Assembly (NCBI GenBank): GCA_003989085.1
Contig: RXIV01000001.1
Coordinates: 124,001 to 188,000 of the forward strand
Direction: 5' to 3'
Length of the DNA: 64,000 nt
Source: Candidatus Competibacteraceae bacterium
GTDB taxonomy: Bacteria; Pseudomonadota; Gammaproteobacteria; Competibacterales; Competibacteraceae
Shown here one piece after another: positions 26,365 to 34,566 of the stretch (the first letter of the stretch is position 1; the number at the start of each line of letters is the position of its first letter). Made by a program: the position numbers and the translations under genes. The notes under the pieces were generated by a model that did no database searches, had not been told where the DNA came from, and worked only from the letters and a program-made list of their open reading frames with translations.

Positions 26365-27393
26365 TCAAGCAATGTTCGGCAACAGCTCATCGCGGCTAAA
26401 TCGCACCAGCGCCCCAATCCGCTGCTCCCCCAGAGAGGCCAGTTCGATGAGTGACAAGGTCTCGCCCGGTTCTGGCGAATCCGTCGCCAGTTTGACGCCG
26501 AGCCGGTTCAAGCGCAGGGACAGCGGCTGCACCCGCAGGTAGGTTTCCGGCTGGCTGAGGACCATCAGCACCTGTTTTAGATAGTCGTCCAGCGTCCCCA
26601 ATTGCTTGCGGGCGGCGACCAGGTCTTCTTCGGTTCGAACCAGCCGCTGTTCCAGTTCCGCCAGTCGCCGTTCATCAGCATCCGCACTGGACAACAAGGG
26701 ATGTAAACCGTGTCCCCGCATCCGCCACGCCTGCAACTGCGCCTGTAATTGTCGCCGCTGTTCTTCCAGCGCCCCGCGTCCGGTTCGCAATTCGTGGATT
26801 CGCTCCTGCGCGCGGCTCGCCAAGAACACCAACATCCGCTGTTTTAGTTCCAAGCGCAGTTTGGCCTCGCTGGCGGCGGGGAAAAACAGCTGGTGTTGCG
26901 AGAAGCTGACCTGGATTTGCCGGACTTCGCGGACCAGCATGTCACCCTCCAGCACTGTCCCGAAAGTTTCGGTCTCGCGCTTAACCATCAGCAGCAGGGC
27001 GAAGCATTCGCGCCCGTCATTCTCCGCGAAAAAAGCCTGGATCTGCGCATCTTCACTCAGCATAGTCCGAACATCAGCCGCAGTGGCGAAAAAGGCGTTG
27101 ACCTGTGGGTTGCTGGCCCAGGCATGACCGTCCAGCGTGACGGCCGCCGGTAATTGTCGCAAGACGCTTTCGTTATGGTGCAACGCGGTTTCTACCGCAT
27201 CGGCCAGCTTTTCCGGGTAGTTGCCCACCAGCCGGATACGCGGTTCGCTGGCGTCTACGACCTGTTCAATAGCCTTCCGCAGAAAAGCCAGCCGCTCGTG
27301 ATGGGAGCGGCGTTCCGCCAGATGATGCTGGGCAAAGGTGGTGATGCCGCCCAGCACGTGGTTTAGAAAGCCCTGACTCTGTGGGGTCAGCAT
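26365..27393 (-). CDS. Unrecognised cytoplasmic protein with a central coiled coil
   Basis: 342 residues from the ATG at 27393; the frame is open to 27525, but that extension runs into the neighbouring HNH gene in another frame. No family was recognised. There is no signal peptide or membrane segment. Residues about 205-290 are heptad-rich (RMLVFLASRAQERIHELRTGRGALEEQRRQLQAQLQAW, and DERRLAELEQRLVRTEEDLVAARKQLGTLDDYL in part), suggesting a long coiled coil with a hinge. The N-terminal part is helical and the C-terminus resembles a small mixed domain. It lies 16 bases after the HNH endonuclease gene on the same strand, so they may be cotranscribed; no functional link is shown. Confidence 0.7.
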   Translation of the reverse strand: MLTPQSQGFLNHVLGGITTFAQHHLAERRSHHERLAFLRKAIEQVVDASEPRIRLVGNYPEKLADAVETALHHNESVLRQLPAAVTLDGHAWASNPQVNAFFATAADVRTMLSEDAQIQAFFAENDGRECFALLLMVKRETETFGTVLEGDMLVREVRQIQVSFSQHQLFFPAASEAKLRLELKQRMLVFLASRAQERIHELRTGRGALEEQRRQLQAQLQAWRMRGHGLHPLLSSADADERRLAELEQRLVRTEEDLVAARKQLGTLDDYLKQVLMVLSQPETYLRVQPLSLRLNRLGVKLATDSPEPGETLSLIELASLGEQRIGALVRFSRDELLPNIA

Positions 27394-27409
27394 GGCTGTT
27401 GCCTGCCTG

Positions 27410-28009
27410 TCACGCCAACCGGGCCAGTCGCTGGTGCAACGGGCTTGAACGTGGAAAGTGCGCCCGCAGGAAATCCATCTGATCGGCCAATACCCGCCGG
27501 CTTTGCAGATAGACATATTCAGCATGGTTAGGGACGAACGGAATCGCCAGCAATTGCATCCGGGCCTGCTCAGGCGTTTTGCCGCCTTTAAGGTGATTGC
27601 AGGGTTTGCAAGCGGTTACAACGTTATTCCAGTGATCGCTGCCGCCCTGCACCAGGGGCCGGACATGGTCGCGGGACAACTCCCGGATCGGAAAGGTCTC
27701 GCCGCAATACAGGCAGGTGTTGCAGTCGCGGCGAAACAACGAGGCGTTGGAGAGTGGCGGCGTATAGTCATCGCGGGCGCGAAGCCGGGCGTAGGCGCCG
27801 CCTTGGGTCGCGATGATCGAATTGACTACGATCATGCTGCGCTGACCACTGTAGGCGTTAATGCCGCCGCGCACCGTGTACAGCGCCGTGCCGCAGGTGT
27901 AGGCGACTTGCGCGGCGTAATAGAGCCGCACTGCCTGTTGGTAGTCGATCCACTCCAGCGGCATCCCGGTCACGTCGGTATGCAAAACCTGTTGCTCCAG
28001 CGCGTACAT
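27410..28009 (-). CDS. HNH endonuclease family protein
   Basis: 199 residues. The HNH/zinc core is at about 97-147: a CLYCGE pair, LSRDHVRPLVQGGSDHWNN with the catalytic His, and CKPCNHLKGG with the second cysteine pair. The N-terminal 90 residues (PLEWIDYQQAVRLYYAAQVAY) are the helical extension common to this widespread HNH family. Members are often annotated only as HNH endonucleases, and the physiological substrate is unknown. The ATG at 28009 heads a possible two-gene unit with the coiled-coil gene downstream. Nothing nearby suggests an intron, a homing element or a restriction system. Confidence 0.85.
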   Translation of the reverse strand: MYALEQQVLHTDVTGMPLEWIDYQQAVRLYYAAQVAYTCGTALYTVRGGINAYSGQRSMIVVNSIIATQGGAYARLRARDDYTPPLSNASLFRRDCNTCLYCGETFPIRELSRDHVRPLVQGGSDHWNNVVTACKPCNHLKGGKTPEQARMQLLAIPFVPNHAEYVYLQSRRVLADQMDFLRAHFPRSSPLHQRLARLA

Positions 28010-28331
28010 GCTTCACCTGTGCCTGTTATCCAGCCATCGCAGCGTCACGGGCTATCGCATCAACCGGCATGGCCCGTCGCCGGATCTGAAAAGCGCCCTG
28101 ATCAGTGGCCAGGACGCCGGGAAGACTCCGAATTCTATTTCGCCCGGTTCTATGGCGATGTTCAAAGTCTAGGCTATATTCTACCAGTATCGTGCGCCGC
28201 CCCGCCGTTGGCGTACATGCCCACTTAAAACCCCGATACTCCCCAACCGGCTTCGCGTAAGCCTTTTTTTTTCACGCCAGACTCCGGGCGGGCGGGTGTC
28301 TGGAAAGAATAACTACCATGAGGACAACAAT
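28010..28331. other. Intergenic region with the structured pntAA leader
   Basis: No gene is seen. A TATATT hexamer at 28175-28180 could be a plus-strand -10 for pntAA, but no good -35 is present. Two hairpins follow: a terminator-like stem at 28249-28272 and CCAGAC/GTCTGG arms at 28277-28303. Then come GAGGA and the pntAA ATG. Confidence 0.4.
28249..28272 (+). terminator. Terminator-like hairpin in the pntAA leader
   Basis: GGCTT-CGCGT-AAGCC is followed by nine T residues on the plus strand, 60 bases before the pntAA start. No plus-strand gene lies upstream within more than 1.8 kb, so it would end either a leader transcript (attenuation) or an unannotated small RNA. The stem is only five pairs, so the call is tentative. 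Confidence 0.5.
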
Positions 28332-29456
28332 ATGCCAGTTCGTATGGCCGTCCCGAAGGAAACCGTTTCGGGCGAACGCCGGGTCGCGCTCGATCCGACG
28401 ATGGCCGAGCGTTTTGTCAAGCTCGGCGTCGAAATGCTGGTCGAGAAGGGCGCTGGTCTCAGCGCCTTTTTCGCCGACGAGGTCTACGCTAAAAGCAGTC
28501 GGGTAGCGAGCGATGCCCGCGCCTTGTATGCCGAGGCCGACGTAGTATTCAAGGTGCAGGCGCCCACTCTGGAGGAGATCGAACTGCTTAAGGATGGCTC
28601 GGTGCTGCTGGCGGTTTTGCAGCCGCACCGTAATTTGGAACTGGTCAAGCGGCTACGCGACAAGCACATCACCAGCTTCGCGATGGAACTGATCCCCCGA
28701 ATTTCCCGCGCCCAGTCGATGGACGTGCTGTCGTCACAGGCGGCGGTCGCAGGTTACTTCGTCGCCCTGCGGGCGGCCGCGCTGGCCAGCGGCTTCTTCC
28801 CGATGCTGACCACCGCCGCCGGCACCATCCGCCCGTCCAAGGTGGTGATCGTTGGCGCCGGCGTGGCCGGTTTGCAGGCTATCGCCACCTGTCGCCGACT
28901 CGGCGCGATGGTGGAAGCCTATGACATTCGTCCTGCTGCCCGGCAGGAGATCGAATCGCTCGGCGCGAAGATGATCGACACCGGGGTGAATGCGGCGGCT
29001 GAAGGCGGCTACGCCCGCGAATTGACGGCGGAAGAACGGCAGAAACAGGCCGACGTGCTGGCCAAACATATCGCCGCCGCCAATGCGGTGATCACGACTG
29101 CCGCCATTCCCGGTCGGGCCGCGCCAAAAATTGTGACCACCACGATGGTGGAAAACATGAAGCGCGGTGCAGTAATTATCGATCTGGCGGCGGAATCCGG
29201 CGGCAACTGCGAGCTGACCCGTCCCGGCGAGACTTACGAACACAATGGCGTGGTGATTGATGGCCCGATCAATATCCCCAGCAACTTCCCGGCCCCGGCC
29301 AGCGAGATGTACGCCAAGAACCTGTTCAATTTCCTGTCGCCGATGATCAAGGACGGCAACCTGAACCTCGACTGGAACGATGAGGTGATCGCCAAGAGCG
29401 CACTCACCCACGGCGGGAAAATCGTCCATGAACCGACCGGCAAGCTGGTCGGATAA
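28332..29456 (+). CDS. pntA: NAD(P) transhydrogenase alpha subunit, NAD-binding part (PntAA)
   Basis: 374 residues from the ATG at 28332, behind GAGGA; an upstream in-frame extension to 28296 is unlikely. It is the soluble dI domain, opening MPVRMAVPKETVSGERRVALDP, with VVIVGAGVAGLQAIATCRRLGA as the NAD-binding Rossmann loop and NVLA-type segments to the end. It ends where E. coli PntA continues into membrane helices, so here the alpha subunit is split, as in Rhodospirillum rubrum and many proteobacteria. The complex uses the proton gradient to make NADPH from NADH. First gene of a three-gene operon. Confidence 0.95.
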   Translation: MPVRMAVPKETVSGERRVALDPTMAERFVKLGVEMLVEKGAGLSAFFADEVYAKSSRVASDARALYAEADVVFKVQAPTLEEIELLKDGSVLLAVLQPHRNLELVKRLRDKHITSFAMELIPRISRAQSMDVLSSQAAVAGYFVALRAAALASGFFPMLTTAAGTIRPSKVVIVGAGVAGLQAIATCRRLGAMVEAYDIRPAARQEIESLGAKMIDTGVNAAAEGGYARELTAEERQKQADVLAKHIAAANAVITTAAIPGRAAPKIVTTTMVENMKRGAVIIDLAAESGGNCELTRPGETYEHNGVVIDGPINIPSNFPAPASEMYAKNLFNFLSPMIKDGNLNLDWNDEVIAKSALTHGGKIVHEPTGKLVG

Positions 29457-29471
29457 CCCTACTGGAGAAGC

Positions 29472-29777
29472 ATGATGGAAGCCGTGGTTGCGTTTTTCTC
29501 CCCCATTTACATCCTGATGCTGGCCGGCATTCTCGGCTATGAAATCATCGGCAAGGTGCCGGTGATCCTGCACACCCCGCTGATGTCCGGCACCAACTTC
29601 GTTCACGGCATCGTGCTGGTCGGCGCGATGGTGGCGCTCGGCCAGGCCGTGACCCCGCTGGAGCAGGCGATTGGCTTTCTCGGCGTCTTGCTGGGCGCTG
29701 GCAACGCGGTGGGCGGCTACTTCGTCACCGAGCGGATGCTGGAAATGTTCAAGAGCAGCAAAGGCCAGGAGAAGTAA
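29472..29777 (+). CDS. pntAB: NAD(P) transhydrogenase alpha subunit, membrane part (PntAB)
   Basis: 101 residues with three hydrophobic segments (IYILMLAGILGYEIIGKVP, HGIVLVGAMVALGQAV, AIGFLGVLLGAGNAVGGYFV). It matches the small membrane domain that in E. coli is fused to PntA. It forms part of the proton channel together with PntB. The gene sits 15 bases after pntAA and four before pntB, with a GGAGAAG ribosome-binding site. The start may be either of two consecutive ATGs. Confidence 0.94.
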   Translation: MMEAVVAFFSPIYILMLAGILGYEIIGKVPVILHTPLMSGTNFVHGIVLVGAMVALGQAVTPLEQAIGFLGVLLGAGNAVGGYFVTERMLEMFKSSKGQEK

Positions 29778-29780
29778 GTC

Positions 29781-31196
29781 ATGGGTTATCTGATTGAAAC
29801 GGTCTATTTTCTGACGGCCGCGCTGTTCATTCTCGGCCTCAAGCGGATGTCGCATCCGACCACCGCCCGCAGCGGCATTGTCTGGGCGGGTTACGGGATG
29901 GTGCTGGCGACCTTGGTTAGCTTCGTTCATCCGCAGATCACCGCGCACATCATTCCGGCCAACTATGTGCTGATGGTGATCGCCATTGCCATCGGCGGCG
30001 CGATTGCCTGGTACGGGGCGAAGAAAGTGGCCATGACGGCCATGCCGCAAATGATCGCTATCTACAACGGTATGGGCGGCGGCGCGGCGGCGGCGATTGC
30101 GGCGGTGGAACTGTTGAAAGACCACGGCAGCCACGCGGCGGCGCCGGCCACCTCGGTTCTGATCATGGCGGTCGCCGGCGCGTTGATCGGCGCGGTGTCG
30201 TTCTCTGGCTCGGTGGTGGCGTTCGGCAAGTTGCAGGAGCTGAAGTTTTTCAAGGATGATGCCAAATTCCGTTTCTCAGGCCAGCAGAAGGTCAATATGG
30301 TGATCTTCGCCAGCGCGGTGCTGCTGGGTTTGGTCGTTGCCGTGAGCCACAGCACCAGTGGCGGGTTGATCTCAGTGTTTTTCCTGCTGGCCTTGGCCTT
30401 CGGCGCGATGATGGCCTTACCCATCGGCGGCGCGGATATGCCGGTCGTTATTTCACTGTTCAACGCCTTTACCGGTTTGGCGGTGGCGCTGGAAGGTTTT
30501 GTGCTGGGCAACTCGGCAATGATCATTGCCGGTATCATCGTCGGCTCGTCGGGTACGCTACTGACGCTGATGATGGCCAAGGCGATGAATCGCTCGGTGT
30601 CGAATGTGCTGTTCAGCAACTGGGCGGCGTTGGGCAGTGGCGAAGCGCAGGCGGTGACGGGCAGCCTCAAGCCGATGGAGCCGCCGGATGCGGCGATTCA
30701 AATGGCGTATGCGAGCAAGGTCATCATCGTTCCTGGTTATGGCATGGCGGTGGCCCAGGCGCAGCACAAGATCTGGGAAATGTGCAAGTTGCTCATAGAG
30801 CGTGATGTCGTCGTCAAGTTTGCCATTCACCCGGTCGCCGGGCGGATGCCCGGCCACATGAACGTGCTGCTGGCCGAAGCGGGCGTCCCCTACGATCTGA
30901 TCTTCGACATGGACGAAATCAACGAAGAGTTCTCCACCGCTGATGTGGCGCTGGTGATCGGGGCTAACGACGTGGTGAATCCTGCGGCGCGCACCGACAA
31001 GTCCAGTCCGATCTACGGGATGCCGATCCTAAACGTCGATCACGCCAAGAACGTGCAGGTGATCAAGCGCGGCAAGGGTGTCGGCTTCGCTGGCATCGAG
31101 AATGCGCTGTTCTTTGCCGATAACACCCGGATGGTTTACGGCGACGCGCAGAAGGTTGCGGCCGGGATGATCCAGGGGATTAAAGACCTCGGCTGA
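29781..31196 (+). CDS. pntB: NAD(P) transhydrogenase beta subunit PntB
   Basis: 471 residues, the usual length. The first 280 residues hold eight or nine membrane helices, including LYNGMGGGAAAAIA-type loops. The last 180 form the NADP-binding dIII domain (VIIVPGYGMAVAQAQHKIWEM, HPVAGRMPGHMNVLLAEAGVPYD, ALVIGANDVVNPAARTDKSSPIYGMPIL, KRGKGVGFAGIENALFF). With PntAA and PntAB it makes the inner-membrane transhydrogenase. It is the last gene of the operon, closed by the hairpin at 31224-31252. Confidence 0.97.
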   Translation: MGYLIETVYFLTAALFILGLKRMSHPTTARSGIVWAGYGMVLATLVSFVHPQITAHIIPANYVLMVIAIAIGGAIAWYGAKKVAMTAMPQMIAIYNGMGGGAAAAIAAVELLKDHGSHAAAPATSVLIMAVAGALIGAVSFSGSVVAFGKLQELKFFKDDAKFRFSGQQKVNMVIFASAVLLGLVVAVSHSTSGGLISVFFLLALAFGAMMALPIGGADMPVVISLFNAFTGLAVALEGFVLGNSAMIIAGIIVGSSGTLLTLMMAKAMNRSVSNVLFSNWAALGSGEAQAVTGSLKPMEPPDAAIQMAYASKVIIVPGYGMAVAQAQHKIWEMCKLLIERDVVVKFAIHPVAGRMPGHMNVLLAEAGVPYDLIFDMDEINEEFSTADVALVIGANDVVNPAARTDKSSPIYGMPILNVDHAKNVQVIKRGKGVGFAGIENALFFADNTRMVYGDAQKVAAGMIQGIKDLG

Positions 31197-31223
31197 TTTC
31201 GCCGTTGTTCTTCGCAGTAACGC

Positions 31224-31252
31224 AAAAGGCGGCCTTCGGGCCGCCTTTTTTA
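31224..31252 (+). terminator. Rho-independent terminator after pntB
   Basis: AAAAGGCGGCC-TTCG-GGCCGCCTTTT forms an 11-bp stem with a UUCG tetraloop and a T tract. The A tract on the other side lets it also serve the converging acyl-CoA ligase gene, which ends at 31267. Confidence 0.9.
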
Positions 31253-31266
31253 GTGGCGCTAAAGGT

Positions 31267-32907
31267 TTAGAGATGCTTGACCCGTTCGCGCAGGATGAAC
31301 TTTTGCATCTTGCCGGTTGAGGTCTTGGGCAGTGGCCCGAATACCACCGTCCGGGGCGCTTTGAACCGCGCCAGTTGATCGCGGCAGAACGCGATGATTT
31401 CCTCTTCGGTTGTGTCTTCCGCTCCCGGCTTGAGGGTCACAAAGGCGCAGGGCGTCTCGCCCCATTTCTCATCAGGTCGCGCCACGACGGCCACTTCCAT
31501 GATCGCCGGATGCCGGTACAACACATCTTCCACCTCGATGGTCGAGATGTTCTCGCCGCCGGAAATAATAATGTCCTTAGAGCGATCTTTGATGTCGATG
31601 TAGCCGTCTTCATGCCAGACCGCCAGATCACCGCTGTGAAACCAGCCGCCGGCAAAGGCTTCCCCCGTGGCGCCCGGATTTTTCAGATAGCCCTTCATCA
31701 CCACATTGCCGCGCATGAAAATTTCGCCGATGGTTTCGCCATCCTGCGACACCGGTTCCAAAGTCTGGGGATCGGCGACCATCAGCCCCTCCAGCATCGG
31801 ATAGCGCACCCCTTGCCGGGACTTGAGCGCCGCTCGTTCCGGCAGGCTCAACTCGTCCCATTCCCCGTGCCAGGCGCACACCACCGATGGCCCATAGGTC
31901 TCGGTCAGGCCATAAGTATGGGTGACATCAAAATTCATCCGCTGCATGCCCTCGATCACGGCGGCAGGCGGCGCGGCGCCGGCGGTCATCACCTTGACCG
32001 GGTGGTGAATGCCCGCCTTCATTTCATCCGGCGCGTTTTTAAGCAGATTCAGCACAATGGGCGCGCCGCAGAAGTGGTTGACCTTTTCCTGCCGGATCAG
32101 ATCGAACACCAGATCGGCCCGCACCTGGCGCAGGCAAACATTGACGCCTACGGTGGCGGCGATGGTCCACGGGAAACACCAGCCGTTGCAGTGAAACATC
32201 GGCAAGGTCCACAGATAAACCGGGTGCAGGCCCATGTTCCACACCAGTGCGTTGCTGATGGCATTCAGGTACGCACCGCGATGATGGTAAACCACTCCTT
32301 TGGGATTGCCGGTGGTGCCGGAGGTGTAGTTGAGCGAGATCGCTTGCCACTCGTCGGCAGGTATTTGCCAGGCGAAAGCCGGATCGCCTTCGGCCAGCAA
32401 GGTCTCGTAATCCAGCGACCCCAGCCGCTCACCACCTTCAAACTGTGGATCGTCCACATCAATCACCAGTGGCCGTTTCTGGACCGGCATCAACCGCAAC
32501 GCCTTGCTGATGGTTTCGGAAAATTCCCGGTCGGTGAGCAGAATTTTGGCTTCGCCGTGTTCAAGCATGAAGGCGATGGTTTCGGCGTCCAGCCGGATAT
32601 TCAGGGTGTTGAGCACCGCGCCGCTCATCGGGACGCCAAAATGAGCTTCGAACATTTCCGGAATGTTCGGCAACATCGCCGCCACGGTATTGCCCAAGCC
32701 GATGCCGCGCCGTTGCAGGGCTGAAGCCAATCGCCGGCACCGGGCGTAGGTTTCGGCCCAGTCGCGCCGCACCGGGCCATGTACTACAGCGGTATAGTGG
32801 GGATAAACTGATGCGGCCCGCTCCAGAAAAGTCAGTGGAGTCAGGGGTACGAAGTTGGCGGTGTTTTGGTCCAGGCCCATCGCATAAGGATTGAGAGTGA
32901 CGTTCAT
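31267..32907 (-). CDS. Acyl-CoA ligase of the AMP-binding (ANL) superfamily
   Basis: 546 residues from the ATG at 32907, preceded by a strong GGAGGAG; an open extension to 32949 lacks support. The nucleotide-binding P-loop motif YTSGTTGNPKGVVYHHRG, the motif HTYGLTETYGP, the hinge region WFHSGDLAVWHEDGYIDIKDRSKDIIISGGENIS and the catalytic C-terminal Lys in PKTSTGKMQKF are all present. It activates a carboxylic acid to its CoA thioester through an acyl-AMP. The overall pattern is closest to medium-chain/AlkK- or DmdB-like ligases, but the substrate is not certain. It lies 94 bases downstream of the enoyl-CoA hydratase-like gene on the same strand, suggesting a joint acyl-CoA role. Confidence 0.92.
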   Translation of the reverse strand: MNVTLNPYAMGLDQNTANFVPLTPLTFLERAASVYPHYTAVVHGPVRRDWAETYARCRRLASALQRRGIGLGNTVAAMLPNIPEMFEAHFGVPMSGAVLNTLNIRLDAETIAFMLEHGEAKILLTDREFSETISKALRLMPVQKRPLVIDVDDPQFEGGERLGSLDYETLLAEGDPAFAWQIPADEWQAISLNYTSGTTGNPKGVVYHHRGAYLNAISNALVWNMGLHPVYLWTLPMFHCNGWCFPWTIAATVGVNVCLRQVRADLVFDLIRQEKVNHFCGAPIVLNLLKNAPDEMKAGIHHPVKVMTAGAAPPAAVIEGMQRMNFDVTHTYGLTETYGPSVVCAWHGEWDELSLPERAALKSRQGVRYPMLEGLMVADPQTLEPVSQDGETIGEIFMRGNVVMKGYLKNPGATGEAFAGGWFHSGDLAVWHEDGYIDIKDRSKDIIISGGENISTIEVEDVLYRHPAIMEVAVVARPDEKWGETPCAFVTLKPGAEDTTEEEIIAFCRDQLARFKAPRTVVFGPLPKTSTGKMQKFILRERVKHL

Positions 32908-33001
32908 GCAGGCTCCTCCAAGGGATATTTTTTGTTTACGGAAAAACACAGAGAAGACACGGAAAAATCAAGAACCATCGGTTGTATTTGCTGGTGACGT
33001 T

Positions 33002-33799
33002 TTAACAGCCTTTCCACACGGGTTTACGCTTGGTAATGAAGGCGTCAATGCCCTCGCGAGCATCTTCGCTGTTCATGTTGCAGGCCATGACTTCGCTCGC
33101 GCAGGCGTAGGCGTCTTCAAGACTCATGCTCAATTGTCGGTAGAACAGCTCTTTACCCATACGGATTGCCAAGGCGGACTTGGCGCAGATCGAATCGGTC
33201 AGTTGCTCAATCGCGGCGTCCAGTTGCTCTAGCGGGACAACCCGGTTGATCAAGCCCTGTTGGGCGGCGGTTGGGGCGTCGATGAATTCACCGGTCAACA
33301 GCAGTTCCAGCGCCGGTTTGCGACCCAGATTGCGGCTCAGGGCGACGCCGGGAGTGGCGCAGAACAGACCGACATTGATCCCGGAAGTAGCGAACCGGGC
33401 ATTTTCGGACGCCACGGCGAGATCGCAGGCGGCAACCAACTGACAGCCTGCGGCGGTGGCGATGCCGTGAATTCGAGCGATGACCGGTTGCGGCAGGCGA
33501 TTGATGGTTAACATCACCTGTCCGCACTGGGCGAACAGCGCCCGGTGAAAAACCGGATCGGTCTGGGAACGCATCTCTTTGAGGTCATGTCCGGCACAGA
33601 ATGCAGCTCCGGCTCCAGCAATGACTACGACCCGGATGGCGGGATCGACCCCTACGGTATCCAGAGCCGTTTGCAACGCGCCGAGCATAGCCTGAGACAG
33701 CGCGTTGTACTGTTTGGGGCGATTCAGGGTCAGCGTGGCGACGCCGGCTTCATCTTGGCGTAGCACCAAGGCATCCTCAGCATGAGCAGTGACAGACAT
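33002..33799 (-). CDS. Enoyl-CoA hydratase/isomerase family protein lacking both catalytic glutamates (ECHDC3-like)
   Basis: 265 residues of crotonase fold: AGVATLTLNRPKQYNALSQAM, the oxyanion-hole motif AFCAGHDLKEM, and IHGIATAAGCQLVAACDLAVASENARF. The two positions that are Glu in true enoyl-CoA hydratases (rat E144 in GGCEL and E164 in PEILLG) are Gln (GCQL) and Gly (TSGINVG) here, so ordinary hydration is doubtful. This pattern is typical of the ECHDC3-type branch, whose reaction is not settled. The neighbouring acyl-CoA ligase supports a CoA-thioester substrate. ATG start at 33799 with an AGGAG site upstream. Confidence 0.88.
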   Translation of the reverse strand: MSVTAHAEDALVLRQDEAGVATLTLNRPKQYNALSQAMLGALQTALDTVGVDPAIRVVVIAGAGAAFCAGHDLKEMRSQTDPVFHRALFAQCGQVMLTINRLPQPVIARIHGIATAAGCQLVAACDLAVASENARFATSGINVGLFCATPGVALSRNLGRKPALELLLTGEFIDAPTAAQQGLINRVVPLEQLDAAIEQLTDSICAKSALAIRMGKELFYRQLSMSLEDAYACASEVMACNMNSEDAREGIDAFITKRKPVWKGC

Positions 33800-33842
33800 G
33801 GCGGGGTTCTCCTGCTAATCGACGGGTTGGAAGAGTACTGAC

Positions 33843-34538
33843 ATGATTGTAATGGACTCTTTCACCAACATGGCCTTGTTAATCACTGCGCCCCAATCCG
33901 TGAACACTTCTGACGCTTTGCTGATCTATGTTGTGGATGAGGACGCTGCGCTGTGTGACGCTCTGCGTCGCTTGTTCGATTCGGTAGGTTTGGGCGTTTG
34001 CGCCCTAGCCAATCTGGATGGATTTCTGGAAGCTTACCAGCCAGAGCGACCGGGCTGCTTGTTGCTAGATAACGGCATGCCGGGGCGCGATGGGTTGAGC
34101 GCCCAACACTGGCTACGGCAGCGGGAAATTGACCTGCCCGTCATCATCATGGCCGGGCATAGCGATGTGGCGACAGCGGTGGCCGCGATGAAACAGGGTG
34201 CGCTGGACTTCATGGTCAAGCCATTTAACGAACAATTGCTGTTGGATGGAGTGCATCACGCCCTCGCTGAAGATCGGGTGCGGCGGCGTAACCGGGCCTG
34301 GAAGCAAGACCTCCAGAGCCGGTTCAACACGTTGACCCCGCGTGAACAGGACGTATTGCGGCGGATGGCGGAAGGGCTGTCTAATCAGGATATCGCCGAT
34401 GTGCTGAGCCTGAGCCGCAAAACTGTTGAAGTCCATCGGGCTAAGGTCATGCAGAAGATGCAGACGCATGTCTTGTCACAGTTGATCCGGATGGCGATGA
34501 CGCTGGGTATTCTCCAGCTCTACGATCCGGAAGCATAA
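33843..34538 (+). CDS. FixJ/LuxR-type response regulator
   Basis: 231 residues. The receiver domain (about 25-145) has the acidic pair in YVVDEDAAL, phospho-acceptor Asp76 (CLLLDNGMPG) and the conserved Lys in MVKPF. The switch Thr/Ser that normally follows the fourth strand is Ala (IIMAGHSD). The LuxR helix-turn-helix (about 165-225) is standard: LTPREQDVLRRMAEGLSNQDIADVLSLSRKTVEVHRAKVMQKM. It should bind DNA when phosphorylated, but no sensor kinase is adjacent, so it is an orphan here. The start is uncertain among three nearby ATGs (33843, 33852, 33870). The TANGO2/NRDE gene follows after 28 bases. Confidence 0.9.
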   Translation: MIVMDSFTNMALLITAPQSVNTSDALLIYVVDEDAALCDALRRLFDSVGLGVCALANLDGFLEAYQPERPGCLLLDNGMPGRDGLSAQHWLRQREIDLPVIIMAGHSDVATAVAAMKQGALDFMVKPFNEQLLLDGVHHALAEDRVRRRNRAWKQDLQSRFNTLTPREQDVLRRMAEGLSNQDIADVLSLSRKTVEVHRAKVMQKMQTHVLSQLIRMAMTLGILQLYDPEA

Positions 34539-34566
34539 TCCTTGACTCCCACTGATTTAAACTGCC

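Noticed and set aside
28734..30134. 466-codon minus-strand open frame
   Set aside because: Antisense to pntAA-pntAB-pntB. It is His/Arg/Gly-rich, a typical shadow of GC-rich coding DNA.
31375..32724. 449-codon plus-strand open frame
   Set aside because: Antisense to the acyl-CoA ligase, which has all ANL motifs.
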